A stretch of DNA of 64,000 nt from Xanthobacteraceae bacterium (GCA_030038415.1 JASHOX010000192.1:1-64000), one strand, 5' to 3'. Counted from the first letter of the stretch, positions 7,938-17,325 are shown. Notes: generated by a model from the sequence alone, not told the origin. Program-made: numbers and translations.

Positions 7938-10900
7938 GATCGCCCGACAGCATTCCCGAAGCAGTACGCCGGCAGCAGAGGGCAGCCGCCAATCCCAAAG
8001 CATCGTCGTGGCTCGCTGCCAATGCGGGCTCGGGCAAGACCCATGTACTCGCGCAGCGCGTGATCAATCTGCTGCTTGAAGGCGTTGAACCGGAGAAGAT
8101 TCTCTGCATTACCTTCACCAAAGCTGCCGCCGCCAACATGGCCAAGCGCGTATTCGACACCCTTGCCGCGTGGACGACATATGACGACGCCAGGCTCGAC
8201 AAAGTCATCCATGAACAATTGGGTGAGGCGCCCGGCGTGGCCCGGCGCGCATTGGCGCGGCGGCTGTTCGCCCGCGCGCTCGAGACCCCGGGTGGACTGA
8301 AGGTACAGACCATCCATGCTTTCTGCACCCAACTCCTGCACCAGTTTCCGTTCGAGGCCAATGTCGCCGCCCGCTTCACGGTGCTCGATGAAGCCGAACA
8401 GACGCAGCTTCTGGAACGATTGACGCTCGGTGTGCTGCTCGCGGGCGCCAGAGATCCCGGTGGCCCGCTTGGTCACGCGCTCGCGACTGCGATGACCGCG
8501 GCCGCCGACCAGACGTTTCGCGATGTGGTGCGCGATGCCATCGGGCGCCGCGACGCCATTGCGCGCTGCGTCATGGACGCCGGCGGGGTCGAGGAGGCGA
8601 TTGCCGTGCTGGCGGGCGCGCTCGGCCTCAAGCCCGGCGAAACCCGCGAAAGCATCGAGCAGGAATTCTTCGCCGGTTCGGAAATCCCGCCGCAACAATG
8701 GGCTGCGATCGCCGCCGCTCTGGCGCAGGGCGGTAAGAATGATGCCGAACAGGCGCGGCGATTCAGCCTGTTGGCATCTTTGCCGCCGTCCGACCGGGTG
8801 GAGACTTACCTCGACATTTTTTGCACCACGACGGATCGCAAGCCGCGCAAAACGGTAGCGACCAAGTCGGTGCAGGATGCCCAACTGGTGCAGCGGTTGA
8901 ACGCGGAACAGCCTCGCGTTTGCATGTTGCTGGATCGCCTGCGCGCGGCGATCTGCTGTGATCGTTCCGCGGCGCTGCTCACTGTGGCCGATGCTGTGCT
9001 ACGGCGCTATCACGACGAGAAAACGCGGCGCGGCCTGCTCGATTATGAAGATTTGATCGACAAGACACTCGCGCTACTCACCAGCATCGATGCCGCCTGG
9101 GTTCATTACAAGCTCGATCTCGGCATCGATCATCTCTTGATCGACGAGGCACAGGATACCAGCAGCAAGCAATGGGAGACCATCAGAAAGTTGGTCGCCG
9201 AATTCACGGCCGGCGCCGGCGCGCGTGACCTATTGCGGACGATCTTTGCCGTCGGCGACGAGAAGCAATCTATCTATTCGTTTCAGAATGCCGCGCCGAA
9301 GGAATTCGCCGCGATGCGCCGGTATTTCGAACGCGCACATGCGGCGAGCGGGCTCGCTTTCGTGCCCGGCCGCCTCGAGCATTCGTTCCGTTCCGGCGTC
9401 AGCATCCTCGCCGCGGTCGATCTGGTCTTTGCGGACATCGCCGGCAGCGTCACATCGGACGGTGACGGTTTTCCGCCGCACATCGCCTTGCCCGACGCAC
9501 CGCCAGGCATGGTTGAAATCTGGGAGCCGATCGAACCTGACGAACGCCCCGAGATCGAAGGCTGGGATGCGCCTTTCGACACGGTGAGTGAGACCAGTCC
9601 GCGGGTAAAGCTCGCGCAGCGCATTGCGCGTACGGTGCGGCAGCTCGTCGAAGCCCGCGAGCCGATCGCTATCGACCGCCACGCCGCGCGCTACGGCGAT
9701 GTTTTGATCCTCGTGCGCCAGCGCGGCGAATTATTCGAGGCGATCATTCGCGCGCTGAAAAACGAAAGGGTGGAAGTCGCTGGCGCCGACCGCCTGGTGC
9801 TGACCGAACATATCGCGGTCATGGATCTCATCGCGCTTGCCGAGGCGCTGCTGCTGCCGGAGGACGATCTCGCGCTTGCAACCGTGCTGCGCAGCCCGCT
9901 GTTCGGTTTCAGCGACGACGACCTGTTCGCCGTCGCGTGGAATCGCGGCTCACTATCGCTGCGCGCTGCGCTTACGCGGAAGAGCGGTGAAAACCACATC
10001 TTTACGGACGCCGATGCACTCCTGCGCAAGCTGGCGCAGGAAGCGCAGAGCAAGACACCCTTCGCATTCTATGCGGGACTGCTCGGCCCCGGCGGCGCAC
10101 GGCGGCGCATTTTGGCGCGTCTCGGCCACGAGGCGAACGACGCGCTCGATGAATTTCTCAATCTCTCGGTCGACTACGAGCGGCGCGAAACGCCGTCGCT
10201 GCAGGGTTTTCTCGCCTGGCTCCGCCAGGCGCGCGCCGAGGTCAAACGCGACATGGAGATCGCCCGCGACGAGGTGCGGGTGATGACTGTGCACGGCGCC
10301 AAGGGGCTGGAAGCGCCGATCGTCATCCTCGCCGATACGATGACGCCGCCCGCCGGGCCGAGGCACCCTCGCCTGCTGACGATTGGCGGCACGGCAACGA
10401 TCTGGGCAGGACGCAAGGCGGACGATGCTCCCGCGGTTGCGACCGCGCGGCAAGACGCGCTTGCCGAGGTGGAACACGAATATCGGCGACTGCTCTATGT
10501 AGCGATGACACGCGCCGCCGACCGTCTGATCGTCTGCGGCGCCGAAGGCGAACGCAAGCGGCCGGCAGGCTGCTGGTACGATCTCATTCGCACGCCGCTC
10601 GAACCGTTCCTGGTCGAGGAGAGCGCCGGCACGGAGACAATCTTGCGTTATCGCAAGACCGATGTTGCGCCGACATTTACGGCGCCTGAGCGCGAGCGCC
10701 AACAACCGGAGCCACAGGGGCTGCCCTCCTGGCTCCGGGAAGATGCGCCGCCTGAGGCGCGGCGTGTGTCGACGCCGCTATCGCCCTCGTCGGCGTTCGA
10801 CGAGGAGATCGGCCGCGCCGCCGCCCCAGGCGCCACGGCGATCGACCGCCAACATGCGCTCGCTCGCGGCCGAATCGTGCATCGGCTGCTGCAATCGCTC

Positions 10901-11407
10901 CCCGATATCCCACCAGCACGCCGCGTCGAAGCCGCCGAGCGTTATCTGGGCGGTCCCGCCGCCCAGGAATTTTCCGTCAGCGAGCGGACCGCGATGAAAC
11001 AGCAGGTGTTCGCTCTTATCGACGGGAAAGAATTTGCCGACGTCTTTGCGCCGGGCAGCCGGGCGGAAGTGCCGATTGTCGGCCGCGTCCCCAAGAACGG
11101 CGACGAGCCGCTCGGCGTTTCCGGCCAGGTCGACCGTCTGGCGATAGCTGGGGACGCCGTATTGATCGCCGATTACAAGACCGACGGCGCCGTACCGCAA
11201 CGGCTTGACGAGGTGCCGGCGGCATATATCGCGCAGCTTGCTCTTTACCGGGCAGTCATCTCTTGCCTCTATCCCAATAAGACCGTCCGCGCCGCGCTGA
11301 TCTTCACCAATGGGCCGGTGCTTCTGGAGCTGCCCGGGGCAAGCATGGACAGGGCGTTGCGCGCGGAACTTGCCAAGGATCGTCACGCTACGGTGAAGGT
11401 GCCTTGA
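7934..11407 (+). CDS. addA: AddA, double-strand-break repair helicase subunit
   Basis: UvrD-type helicase and nuclease subunit of AddAB, 1157 residues. I chose the ATG that overlaps the addB stop (ATGA): the conserved region begins at once, and the frame further upstream only reads through addB. Walker A is ANAGSGKT (29-36), the Walker B region is LLIDEAQDTSS, the helicase motif VMTVHGAKGLEAP is present, and the C-terminal nuclease motif LIADYKTDG has Asp1080 and Lys1082. All the motor and nuclease residues I can check are present. It is the last gene of the divL-to-addA run; trxA follows with its own candidate promoter. Confidence 0.96.
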   Translation: MRSPDSIPEAVRRQQRAAANPKASSWLAANAGSGKTHVLAQRVINLLLEGVEPEKILCITFTKAAAANMAKRVFDTLAAWTTYDDARLDKVIHEQLGEAPGVARRALARRLFARALETPGGLKVQTIHAFCTQLLHQFPFEANVAARFTVLDEAEQTQLLERLTLGVLLAGARDPGGPLGHALATAMTAAADQTFRDVVRDAIGRRDAIARCVMDAGGVEEAIAVLAGALGLKPGETRESIEQEFFAGSEIPPQQWAAIAAALAQGGKNDAEQARRFSLLASLPPSDRVETYLDIFCTTTDRKPRKTVATKSVQDAQLVQRLNAEQPRVCMLLDRLRAAICCDRSAALLTVADAVLRRYHDEKTRRGLLDYEDLIDKTLALLTSIDAAWVHYKLDLGIDHLLIDEAQDTSSKQWETIRKLVAEFTAGAGARDLLRTIFAVGDEKQSIYSFQNAAPKEFAAMRRYFERAHAASGLAFVPGRLEHSFRSGVSILAAVDLVFADIAGSVTSDGDGFPPHIALPDAPPGMVEIWEPIEPDERPEIEGWDAPFDTVSETSPRVKLAQRIARTVRQLVEAREPIAIDRHAARYGDVLILVRQRGELFEAIIRALKNERVEVAGADRLVLTEHIAVMDLIALAEALLLPEDDLALATVLRSPLFGFSDDDLFAVAWNRGSLSLRAALTRKSGENHIFTDADALLRKLAQEAQSKTPFAFYAGLLGPGGARRRILARLGHEANDALDEFLNLSVDYERRETPSLQGFLAWLRQARAEVKRDMEIARDEVRVMTVHGAKGLEAPIVILADTMTPPAGPRHPRLLTIGGTATIWAGRKADDAPAVATARQDALAEVEHEYRRLLYVAMTRAADRLIVCGAEGERKRPAGCWYDLIRTPLEPFLVEESAGTETILRYRKTDVAPTFTAPERERQQPEPQGLPSWLREDAPPEARRVSTPLSPSSAFDEEIGRAAAPGATAIDRQHALARGRIVHRLLQSLPDIPPARRVEAAERYLGGPAAQEFSVSERTAMKQQVFALIDGKEFADVFAPGSRAEVPIVGRVPKNGDEPLGVSGQVDRLAIAGDAVLIADYKTDGAVPQRLDEVPAAYIAQLALYRAVISCLYPNKTVRAALIFTNGPVLLELPGASMDRALRAELAKDRHATVKVP

Positions 11408-11432
11408 CGCTCAGACGACCCCTTCATACGTT
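11404..11432 (+). promoter_or_regulatory. candidate promoter for trxA
   Basis: TTGACG at 11404-11409, a 17-base spacer, then TACGTT at 11427-11432. The -35 is close to consensus and the -10 is weak. It overlaps the addA stop codon and lies about 45 bases before the trxA start. This is pattern inference only. Confidence 0.35.
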
Positions 11433-11476
11433 CGTCGCCCCGGGCCGCCGATTCCCCGAAAAAGACGAGGTATTTC

Positions 11477-11794
11477 ATGGTCGAGAAAACAACCGATGCG
11501 ACGTTCGATACGGACGTGCTCAAGGCGAGCGGGCCTGTGGTCGTCGATTTCTGGGCCGAATGGTGCGGTCCGTGCCGGATGATCGCGCCGGCGCTCGAGG
11601 AGATTTCCAATTCGCTGAACGGCAAGGTGAAGATCGTCAAGCTCAACGTCGACGAAAATCCGGGCACTGCGGCGAAGTACGGCATCATGTCGATCCCGAC
11701 GCTGATGCTGTTCAAGAACGGTCAGCTCGCCTCGCGCCAGGTCGGCGCGCAGCCGAAGCAAAAGCTCGAGCAGTGGATCACTGCATCGGTATGA
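11477..11794 (+). CDS. trxA: Thioredoxin
   Basis: Cytoplasmic thioredoxin of 105 residues, the normal length. It reduces protein disulfides and receives electrons from thioredoxin reductase. The active site is WCGPC (Cys30, Cys33), preceded by the usual FWAEW, and the conserved cis-Pro lies in MSIPTLMLF. The ATG has GAGG seven bases upstream. It sits between addA and the convergent rsfS; a long perfect palindrome separates the two convergent genes. Confidence 0.98.
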   Translation: MVEKTTDATFDTDVLKASGPVVVDFWAEWCGPCRMIAPALEEISNSLNGKVKIVKLNVDENPGTAAKYGIMSIPTLMLFKNGQLASRQVGAQPKQKLEQWITASV

Positions 11795-11846
11795 CCGCGT
11801 GCCGCCATTCCAATCCTGGAATTAACGGCTTGGGAGTTCCCAGTAA

Positions 11847-11870
11847 CGCGCGAGCAAATTAGCTCGCGCG
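11847..11870. terminator. perfect palindrome between convergent trxA and rsfS
   Basis: CGCGCGAGC and its exact complement GCTCGCGCG flank a six-base loop. The rsfS stop codon lies inside the loop, so the structure spans the 3' end of that gene. There is no T-run on either strand, so it is probably an RNA 3'-end stabiliser or part of a Rho-dependent end, not a textbook intrinsic terminator. Confidence 0.45.
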
Positions 11871-12206
11871 CCGTGCCGACCGGCCAGCCACCCACATCTT
11901 TTCGATATTGTAGAAGTCCCGCACTTCGGGCCGAAAGACGTGGACGATGACATCGCCGGCGTCGATCAGCACCCAGTCGCAATGCGGCATGCCTTCGACG
12001 TGCGCGCGAATACCGGCTTTATGCAAATCCTCGACGATCCTGTCGGCCACCGATCCGACATGGCGCTGCGACCGGCCGGAGGACACGACCATATAGTCGC
12101 CGATTGAAGATTTATCTCGAAGATCGATGGTGAGGGTGTCCTCTGCCTTCATATCGTCGAGGCGGACGAGGACCATGCGGAGGATCTCCTCGGCGTCAAG
12201 ACGCAT
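11859..12206 (-). CDS. rsfS: Ribosome silencing factor RsfS
   Basis: RsfS (115 residues from the ATG) binds ribosomal protein L14 and blocks subunit joining when nutrients are short. Family landmarks: DDMKAEDTLTIDLR near the N terminus, IGDYMVVSSGRSQRHV, and the strongly conserved CDWVLIDAGDVIVHVF. It lies downstream of nadD on the same strand, the usual neighbour, but 204 bases away. The start is uncertain: the ATG has no clear Shine-Dalgarno site, while an in-frame CTG 21 codons upstream is preceded by AAAGGA at good spacing, just after an in-frame stop. Confidence 0.93.
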   Translation of the reverse strand: MRLDAEEILRMVLVRLDDMKAEDTLTIDLRDKSSIGDYMVVSSGRSQRHVGSVADRIVEDLHKAGIRAHVEGMPHCDWVLIDAGDVIVHVFRPEVRDFYNIEKMWVAGRSARRAS

Positions 12207-12410
12207 TCTGGAGACCGCTTCGGGCGCGCGACGTTCGGCCCGAGAGATTACGACTGTGGACAGGGTTGCTTATCCTTTCACTCCAAGTTTGCTTGATCGC
12301 TGTTCTGCCGACCACTCGTTACCGGCCCCGATCAACCGAATCCAGGGCTCAGGGCTTTAAGATAGTCACGGCCAGTTAACAGTTTCAACTGCCTTGCCTT
12401 CAAGGAACTG

Positions 12411-13091
12411 TCATTTAGCGGATTTCTTTTCCGGCTTACGTTGCGCGCGCGCCGCGCGTAGCGCCGTCGAGGAGAGCGGCGATTTAAGGCCGTGCAGGTA
12501 AATCCAGCTTGGCGGCTTTCGTTCCGGCAGCGTCTTCGCCGCCGCTTCCGGGATTCGTGCCCAGCCCAGCGCCTGGCCGGTGACCCCCGCCGTCGAGTAA
12601 AGGCTCGGACCGAGCCGATCGATCACCGCGATCGGAACCAACGCCGCGATGTCGCGCCAGCGCTGCCAGCGATGGAAGTGGCGCAGATTATCGGCGCCCA
12701 TGATCCAAACGAAATGCACGCCGGGACAGCTGCGAACGAGATAACTGATCGTTCCGTAAGTATAGTTGGTGCCGAGATCGGCTTCGAAATCGCTGACGTC
12801 GATACGCGGATGATGGGCAAGAGCGCGCGCCGCGGCGACGCGCTCGGCGAGCGGCGCCAAGCCGCGAACGTCCTTGAGCGGGTTGCCCGGCGTGACCAGC
12901 CACCATAGCCGATCGAGATCAAGCCGCCGCAGCGCCAACAGCGAAGCCGCACGGTGCGCCGCGTGCGGCGGATCGAAAGTGCCGCCGAACAGGCCGATAC
13001 GCATGCCGCGTGCACGGGGAGGCAGAACAATGCCGCCTCGGCGGCCGGGCCTTGCGGCAACCTGGCGCGCAGGAACGAGCTCCCAGTTCAT
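12411..13091 (-). CDS. nadD: Nicotinate-nucleotide adenylyltransferase NadD
   Basis: NadD adenylylates nicotinate mononucleotide to deamido-NAD in NAD biosynthesis. The nucleotidyltransferase signature GLFGGTFDPPHAAH, then WWLVTPGNPLK, FVWIMGADNLRHFHRW, and the C-terminal SPLSSTALR (equivalent of the ISSTxIR motif) are all present. The start is uncertain: the ATG used here gives 226 residues with a short extension before MRIGLFGG, as I recall for relatives; an ATG at 13157 and the ATG of MRIG at 13004 are alternatives, and none has a good ribosome site. It follows proA closely and precedes rsfS. Confidence 0.92.
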   Translation of the reverse strand: MNWELVPARQVAARPGRRGGIVLPPRARGMRIGLFGGTFDPPHAAHRAASLLALRRLDLDRLWWLVTPGNPLKDVRGLAPLAERVAAARALAHHPRIDVSDFEADLGTNYTYGTISYLVRSCPGVHFVWIMGADNLRHFHRWQRWRDIAALVPIAVIDRLGPSLYSTAGVTGQALGWARIPEAAAKTLPERKPPSWIYLHGLKSPLSSTALRAARAQRKPEKKSAK

Positions 13092-13170
13092 GGCTTTCAG
13101 AAAGAGCTCCCCTTCCCACGCATCGCCCGCCGCCTGAGCCGCAAGGATCGGCGGCATCGGCCGCGAATGA

Positions 13171-14475
13171 TCATGGCCGCGTCTGCCCGCTGCCGCGTAT
13201 GCGGTACTTGAAAGTCGTCAGTTGTTCGACGCCGACCGGGCCACGCGCGTGCAGTCTGCCCGTGGCGATGCCAATCTCGGCGCCAAAGCCAAACTCGCCG
13301 CCGTCGGCAAATTGAGTTGAGGCATTGTGCAGCACAATCGCCGAATCCACCTCGCGCAAAAATTTCTCCGCCGCGTTTTTGTCTTCGGTGATGATCGCGT
13401 CGGTGTGATGCGAACCGTAGCGCTCGATATGCGCAATCGCGGCATCGACGCCGTCGACCACGCCGGCGGTGAGAATGGCGTCGAGATATTCGGTGCCCCA
13501 ATCGGCCTTGCTGGCAGGTTTTACCCGGCTATCGACGGCCTGGACCGCGGCATCGCCGCGAATTTCGCAACCGGCGTCAAGCAGCATGGTCACCAGCGGC
13601 TTGAGCAGTTTGGCCGCGCCGGCGCGATCGACCAGCAAGGTCTCGGCCGCGCCGCAGACGCCGGTCCGGCGCATTTTGGCATTAAGCACGATCGATTTGG
13701 CCATGCCGAGCTTGGCCTTGCCGTCGACATAGACGTGGCAGACGCCCTCGAGGTGAGCGAAGACCGGCACGCGCGCTTCGGTCTGTACCCGACCGACCAG
13801 ATTTTTGCCGCCGCGCGGCACGATCACGTCGATTGCATCGTCAAGCCCGGCGAGCATCATTCCGACCGCCTCGCGGTCGCGGGTCGGGATGAGCGCGATC
13901 GCCGACCTAGGCAGACCGGCTTCGACTAGGCCCTCGACCAGCGCGGCATGGATCGCGCGGCATGAGCGGAAGCTCTCGGAGCCGCCGCGCAGGATCGCAG
14001 CATTGCCTGCTTTGAGGCAGAGCGCGCCGGCATCCGCGGTGACATTGGGGCGGCTTTCGTAGATGACGCCGACGACGCCAAGCGGCACCCGCACGCGCTC
14101 GATACGCATGCCGTTAGGACGACGCCATGCCGACATGACAGTGCCGACAGGATCCTTGAGCTTGCGGATCACATCGAGCCCGGTCGCCATTGCATCGATG
14201 CGCCCAGCGTCGAGCGAAAGCCGATCGAGGAAGGCCGCCGTCGCGCCGGTGGATTTTGCCTCGGCCCGATCTTCCGCATTGGCGGCGAGGATGGCGGAGC
14301 GAGAGCCCCGGACGGCCTCGGCCATTGCCGCCAGCGCCTTGTTCTTTTGTGCGGCCGGCGCCAACGCCAACGCGCGCGCGGCCTTGCGCGCTTCGCGGCC
14401 GATCTCGCGCATTGCGACCGCCAGCGTAGCTCCGGCCCTTTCGGAACCGGAAACCGCCTTGAGCGGGGCGTTCAT
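13171..14475 (-). CDS. proA: Gamma-glutamyl phosphate reductase ProA
   Basis: Second step of proline synthesis: NADPH-dependent reduction of gamma-glutamyl phosphate to the semialdehyde. It is an aldehyde-dehydrogenase-fold protein of 434 residues with the catalytic Cys274 in [12 protein letters not shown], the loop [15 protein letters not shown], and [14 protein letters not shown]. It works with ProB, encoded about 0.6 kb upstream on the same strand. In many relatives proB and proA are adjacent; here a small opposite-strand gene and its terminator lie between them, so proA probably has its own promoter. Confidence 0.97.
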   Translation of the reverse strand: MNAPLKAVSGSERAGATLAVAMREIGREARKAARALALAPAAQKNKALAAMAEAVRGSRSAILAANAEDRAEAKSTGATAAFLDRLSLDAGRIDAMATGLDVIRKLKDPVGTVMSAWRRPNGMRIERVRVPLGVVGVIYESRPNVTADAGALCLKAGNAAILRGGSESFRSCRAIHAALVEGLVEAGLPRSAIALIPTRDREAVGMMLAGLDDAIDVIVPRGGKNLVGRVQTEARVPVFAHLEGVCHVYVDGKAKLGMAKSIVLNAKMRRTGVCGAAETLLVDRAGAAKLLKPLVTMLLDAGCEIRGDAAVQAVDSRVKPASKADWGTEYLDAILTAGVVDGVDAAIAHIERYGSHHTDAIITEDKNAAEKFLREVDSAIVLHNASTQFADGGEFGFGAEIGIATGRLHARGPVGVEQLTTFKYRIRGSGQTRP

Positions 14476-14666
14476 AGCGCCCTCATGGTATTGATCCGTC
14501 TTGCATTCGGGAACTTCCTATCATGTTCGGCGACCCCCGGCGAGGCGGCCTGCCCGGGTAGATGCCCACAGCAATCCACAGCATTCGTCGGCCCGTCACA
14601 GACTTCAAGGAACTTGAGCGAAATCGTTGGCGTTTCCTATTTCAATTCCGCAAATGAGAGGGTGCC

Positions 14667-14969
14667 ATGCATTTGTCAGCTAGCCGAAAGCCGAATCGCC
14701 TGCCCAAGCGTTTTCCAGTCGGAACCACCTATGTGGTCGAGGGACATGGCGGCGAACACGGCAATCTGCGCGTGTTTTCACGCTATGTGGTCTTACCCGG
14801 CGGCCAACGCATCAATCTCGCCGACGATTTCGGCGGTCCGGCATCGCCTCGGGCACGCCGGCGCCGGAGGTCGAGTCGCAATGGAACCCCAAGCAGGATG
14901 AAGAGCGCCGCGAGCCGCGCCAAGAAAATTATGGTCCAAGCCGGAACCAGCCGCCAACGCCGCCGTTAG
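14667..14969 (+). CDS. Small basic conserved hypothetical protein
   Basis: A 100-residue protein of unknown function. The ATG has a good ribosome site (GAGAGGG). The N-terminal half has ordinary protein composition, with FPVGTTYVVEGHGGEHG and RYVVLPGGQRINL, and resembles small uncharacterised proteins I recall from Bradyrhizobium and relatives. The C-terminal third is rich in Arg, Ser and Lys and ends in SRQRRR, suggesting nucleic-acid or membrane-surface binding, though this is only composition. It is transcribed against proA and proB and is followed at 55 bases by a strong intrinsic terminator in its own orientation, which supports it as a real transcription unit. No signal peptide or membrane segment is seen. 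Confidence 0.65.
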   Translation: MHLSASRKPNRLPKRFPVGTTYVVEGHGGEHGNLRVFSRYVVLPGGQRINLADDFGGPASPRARRRRRSSRNGTPSRMKSAASRAKKIMVQAGTSRQRRR

Positions 14970-15023
14970 TAGTCAGGCGCCGGGCGAAGCCCCCCAGCCC
15001 CTCACCCTCAATCACCCGGCGTC

Positions 15024-15060
15024 GAACCCCGGTCGCTTTAGCGGCCGGGGTTCATCTTTT
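15024..15060 (+). terminator. intrinsic terminator of the small + strand gene
   Basis: A 13-base-pair stem (GAACCCCGGTCGC / GCGGCCGGGGTTC, one G-U pair) with a TTTA loop, followed by ATCTTTT on the + strand. The T-run is only on the + side, so it serves the small gene ending at 14969, not proB. Confidence 0.85.
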
Positions 15061-15083
15061 CCGGGAAATCGCGCGGCGGGCGC

Positions 15084-16232
15084 TTATTCCCGGCCAACGA
15101 CCAGATTGTCGCGATGGATCATCTCGGCCCGTCCCGAAAAGCCGAGGATCGTATCGATATCGGCGGACGATCGCCCCCTGATCTTTTGCGCGTCCTCGGC
15201 GTCGTAGGCGGACAGACCGCGGCCAATTTCCGCACCGTCCGGTCCGCGGATGATGACCGCGTCACCGCGCGCAAACTCGCCTTCGATCCGCGCCACCCCC
15301 ACCGGCAACAGACTGTTGCCGCGGCGCAGCGCGGTGACGGCGCCGGCATCGATGAAAAGCGTGCCCCTGGGCTCAAGCGAGCCGGCGATCCACTTCTTGC
15401 GGGCGGTGACCGGATTTCCCGCGGCGAGAAACCAGGTGCAGCGCGCACCCGTGGCGATGGCATCGAGCGGATGATCGATGTGGCCCGAAGCGATCACCAT
15501 ATGCGTGCCCGCGCCGGTCGTGATCTTGGCTGCTTCGATCTTGGTCTGCATGCCGCCGCGCGACAAACCCGAGCCGGCCGCGCCCGCCATCGCCTCGATC
15601 TCCGGCGTAATACGCTCGACCCGCGGTATGTGCCGCGCCGAGGAGGTCGTGACCGGCGGTGCATCGTAGAGCCCGTCGACATCCGATAAGAGAACGACCA
15701 GGTCCGCGCTCACCATGGTCGCCACCCGCGCGGCAAGCCGATCGTTGTCGCCGTAACGAATCTCGCTCGTTGCGACCGTGTCGTTCTCGTTGATGACCGG
15801 CACCGCCCGCCATTCCAAGAGTTTGTCGATGGTCGAGCGGGCGTTGAGATAGCGCCGCCGCTCTTCGGTGTCGCCCAGCGTCACCAAAACCTGACCGGCG
15901 GTAATGCCGTGGCGCGACAGCGCCTCGGTCCAGGTGCGTGCCAACGCGATCTGGCCGACCGCCGCGGCGGCTTGGCTGTCCTCGAGCTCGAGCGGCCCTG
16001 CCGGCAGCTTGAGCACCGTGCGGCCGAGCGCGATAGCGCCGGAAGAGACCACCAGCAGGTCGCGCTTGCCGCTATGCAACGCCGCCAGATCGGCTGCCAG
16101 CGAAGCAAGCCATGCTTCGTTGAGCCGGCCGGCTTTGGCATCGACCAGAAGCGACGAACCAACCTTCACAACGATACGGCGAAAGTCGGTGAGCCGGGGC
16201 GTGTGCTGGAGCGTGTCCTTGGCCTTGTTCAT
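15084..16232 (-). CDS. proB: Glutamate 5-kinase ProB
   Basis: First and regulated step of proline synthesis: phosphorylation of glutamate by ATP. It has 382 residues, with an amino-acid-kinase domain (VVKVGSSLL near 21-29, [18 protein letters not shown], and [10 protein letters not shown]) followed by a C-terminal PUA domain from about 285 ([24 protein letters not shown]). The length is right for the kinase+PUA form, in which proline feedback acts on the kinase. Relatives encode obgE just upstream; here obgE lies 32 kb away. Confidence 0.97.
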   Translation of the reverse strand: MNKAKDTLQHTPRLTDFRRIVVKVGSSLLVDAKAGRLNEAWLASLAADLAALHSGKRDLLVVSSGAIALGRTVLKLPAGPLELEDSQAAAAVGQIALARTWTEALSRHGITAGQVLVTLGDTEERRRYLNARSTIDKLLEWRAVPVINENDTVATSEIRYGDNDRLAARVATMVSADLVVLLSDVDGLYDAPPVTTSSARHIPRVERITPEIEAMAGAAGSGLSRGGMQTKIEAAKITTGAGTHMVIASGHIDHPLDAIATGARCTWFLAAGNPVTARKKWIAGSLEPRGTLFIDAGAVTALRRGNSLLPVGVARIEGEFARGDAVIIRGPDGAEIGRGLSAYDAEDAQKIRGRSSADIDTILGFSGRAEMIHRDNLVVGRE

Positions 16233-16283
16233 GACAAGGCTTTTAGCGGGGCTTGGGCCAAGACGGTAGCCGCACCTATTGGC

Positions 16284-16964
16284 CTATAATTCGGCCTCGT
16301 GCTGCAGCTGCGCCTTGTTTTCAAGGCAATAATAGCCGGACAGGCGACTGACCAGTTTGCGCCGCTTCCAATCGTTGAGAATGCGGCTGACATTTTCGCG
16401 GGCGATCCCCGCCATCGCCGCAAGGTCGCTCTGGCCGATTTTCTGGCGGATGACGATGCGGCCCGCGCCGACGTCCTGGCCAAATTCCTGCGCCAATTCG
16501 AGCAGCGTACACGCCACCCGGCCGCGCAGCGGCAAGAAGCTGCCGGCCGCGAGCGCCGCATCGGTCTCACGCAGTCGCGTGGCGATCAGCGTCACCAGCG
16601 ATTTGTAGATTTCGGGATGTTTTGTGGCGAAGTCCTCGAACGCTGCGCGGCTGAGAAAGCTCAGCGCGGCGGCACGCACCGCCACGACCGAGGCCGAGCG
16701 CGGCAGTCCGTCGATGATCGAAAGCTCGCCCACGATCGCGCCCGGACCGAGGAAAGCGAGAATGCGCTCGCTGCCGCCGCGCGACACCATGGTGACCTTG
16801 AGCAGTCCGTCGTCGACGCGATAGCAGCCGTCACCGGCATCGCCGGCCAGGAACAGCACCTCGTCGGCATTGAGCTTTACCGGCGTCGCGCTGGTGAAAA
16901 GGCTTCCCGAGAGATGCTCGGGCAAACCTGTCAGCAGACTCGGACTGGGACGAGGAGGTGGCAT
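16284..16964 (-). CDS. Crp/Fnr-family transcriptional regulator
   Basis: A 226-residue regulator with an N-terminal cyclic-nucleotide-binding fold (DEVLFLAGDAGDGCYRVDDG, then GAIVGELSIIDGLPRSASV) and a C-terminal winged helix (IGQSDLAAMAGIARENVSRI). No Fnr-type N-terminal cysteine cluster is seen, so it is not an iron-sulfur oxygen sensor of that type. The frame is open upstream to 17120, but an intrinsic-terminator hairpin lies inside that extension at 17044-17075, so a start downstream of it is more sensible; the ATG chosen has a weak AGG, and ATG 17027 is the alternative. The ligand and targets are unknown. Confidence 0.9.
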   Translation of the reverse strand: MPPPRPSPSLLTGLPEHLSGSLFTSATPVKLNADEVLFLAGDAGDGCYRVDDGLLKVTMVSRGGSERILAFLGPGAIVGELSIIDGLPRSASVVAVRAAALSFLSRAAFEDFATKHPEIYKSLVTLIATRLRETDAALAAGSFLPLRGRVACTLLELAQEFGQDVGAGRIVIRQKIGQSDLAAMAGIARENVSRILNDWKRRKLVSRLSGYYCLENKAQLQHEAEL

Positions 16965-17325
16965 GCTGCCTGACGTCGCGCAATGATCGGGGGTCAATTC
17001 TCGACCGGCTGCCAAAGCATGGGACATAATTGAGTTAAGGAAAAGCCCGCCCGGACCATTTCGTCCGAGCGGGCTAGTCTGGCCCGTTCCAGGGCCATCG
17101 GGGCGTATGGGGATCAGCACCCCTTGGACGGCACTGGATCATTGGGGGGTGGTTGGGGACCGAGAGATGACCCGATGACGTCCGAAGTAGGCTAACTTTA
17201 GCCGCCGACGCAGGCCGCGAAGTGACCGCCATCACACAACGGCGCATTTCCATAAGCCATTGAATTTAAGCGATTTAGAGTTGCGGCGTGGGCGACACCG
17301 CATGGATTTTGCGGCGGACGGCCCC
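16965..17325. other. non-coding interval between the Crp/Fnr gene and the eight-gene operon
   Basis: This stretch holds two tandem hairpins (17080-17097 and 17044-17075) that lie downstream of the minus-strand operon, plus a small GGGG...CCCC fold near 17110-17125. I see no convincing gene on either strand and no clear promoter for the Crp/Fnr gene. Confidence 0.6.
17033..17097 (-). terminator. double-hairpin terminator of the MetE-like/CoA operon
   Basis: Read on the minus strand: a first hairpin TGGCCC/GGGCCA with a six-base loop, then AGCCCGC-T-CGGAC / GTCCG-G-GCGGGCT (12 pairs around one mismatch), followed by TTTCCTTAA. It lies about 230 bases after the last gene of the operon and before the Crp/Fnr start, and marks the end of the upstream unit. 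Confidence 0.75.

Noticed and set aside
6060-8003. Long open frame on the minus strand opposite addB
   Set aside because: It mirrors the addB coding sequence and has no motif of its own. Long antisense frames are expected in high-G+C genes.
17027-17120. N-terminal extension of the Crp/Fnr regulator
   Set aside because: It would contain a terminator hairpin, and the translated extension has no similarity to the family.
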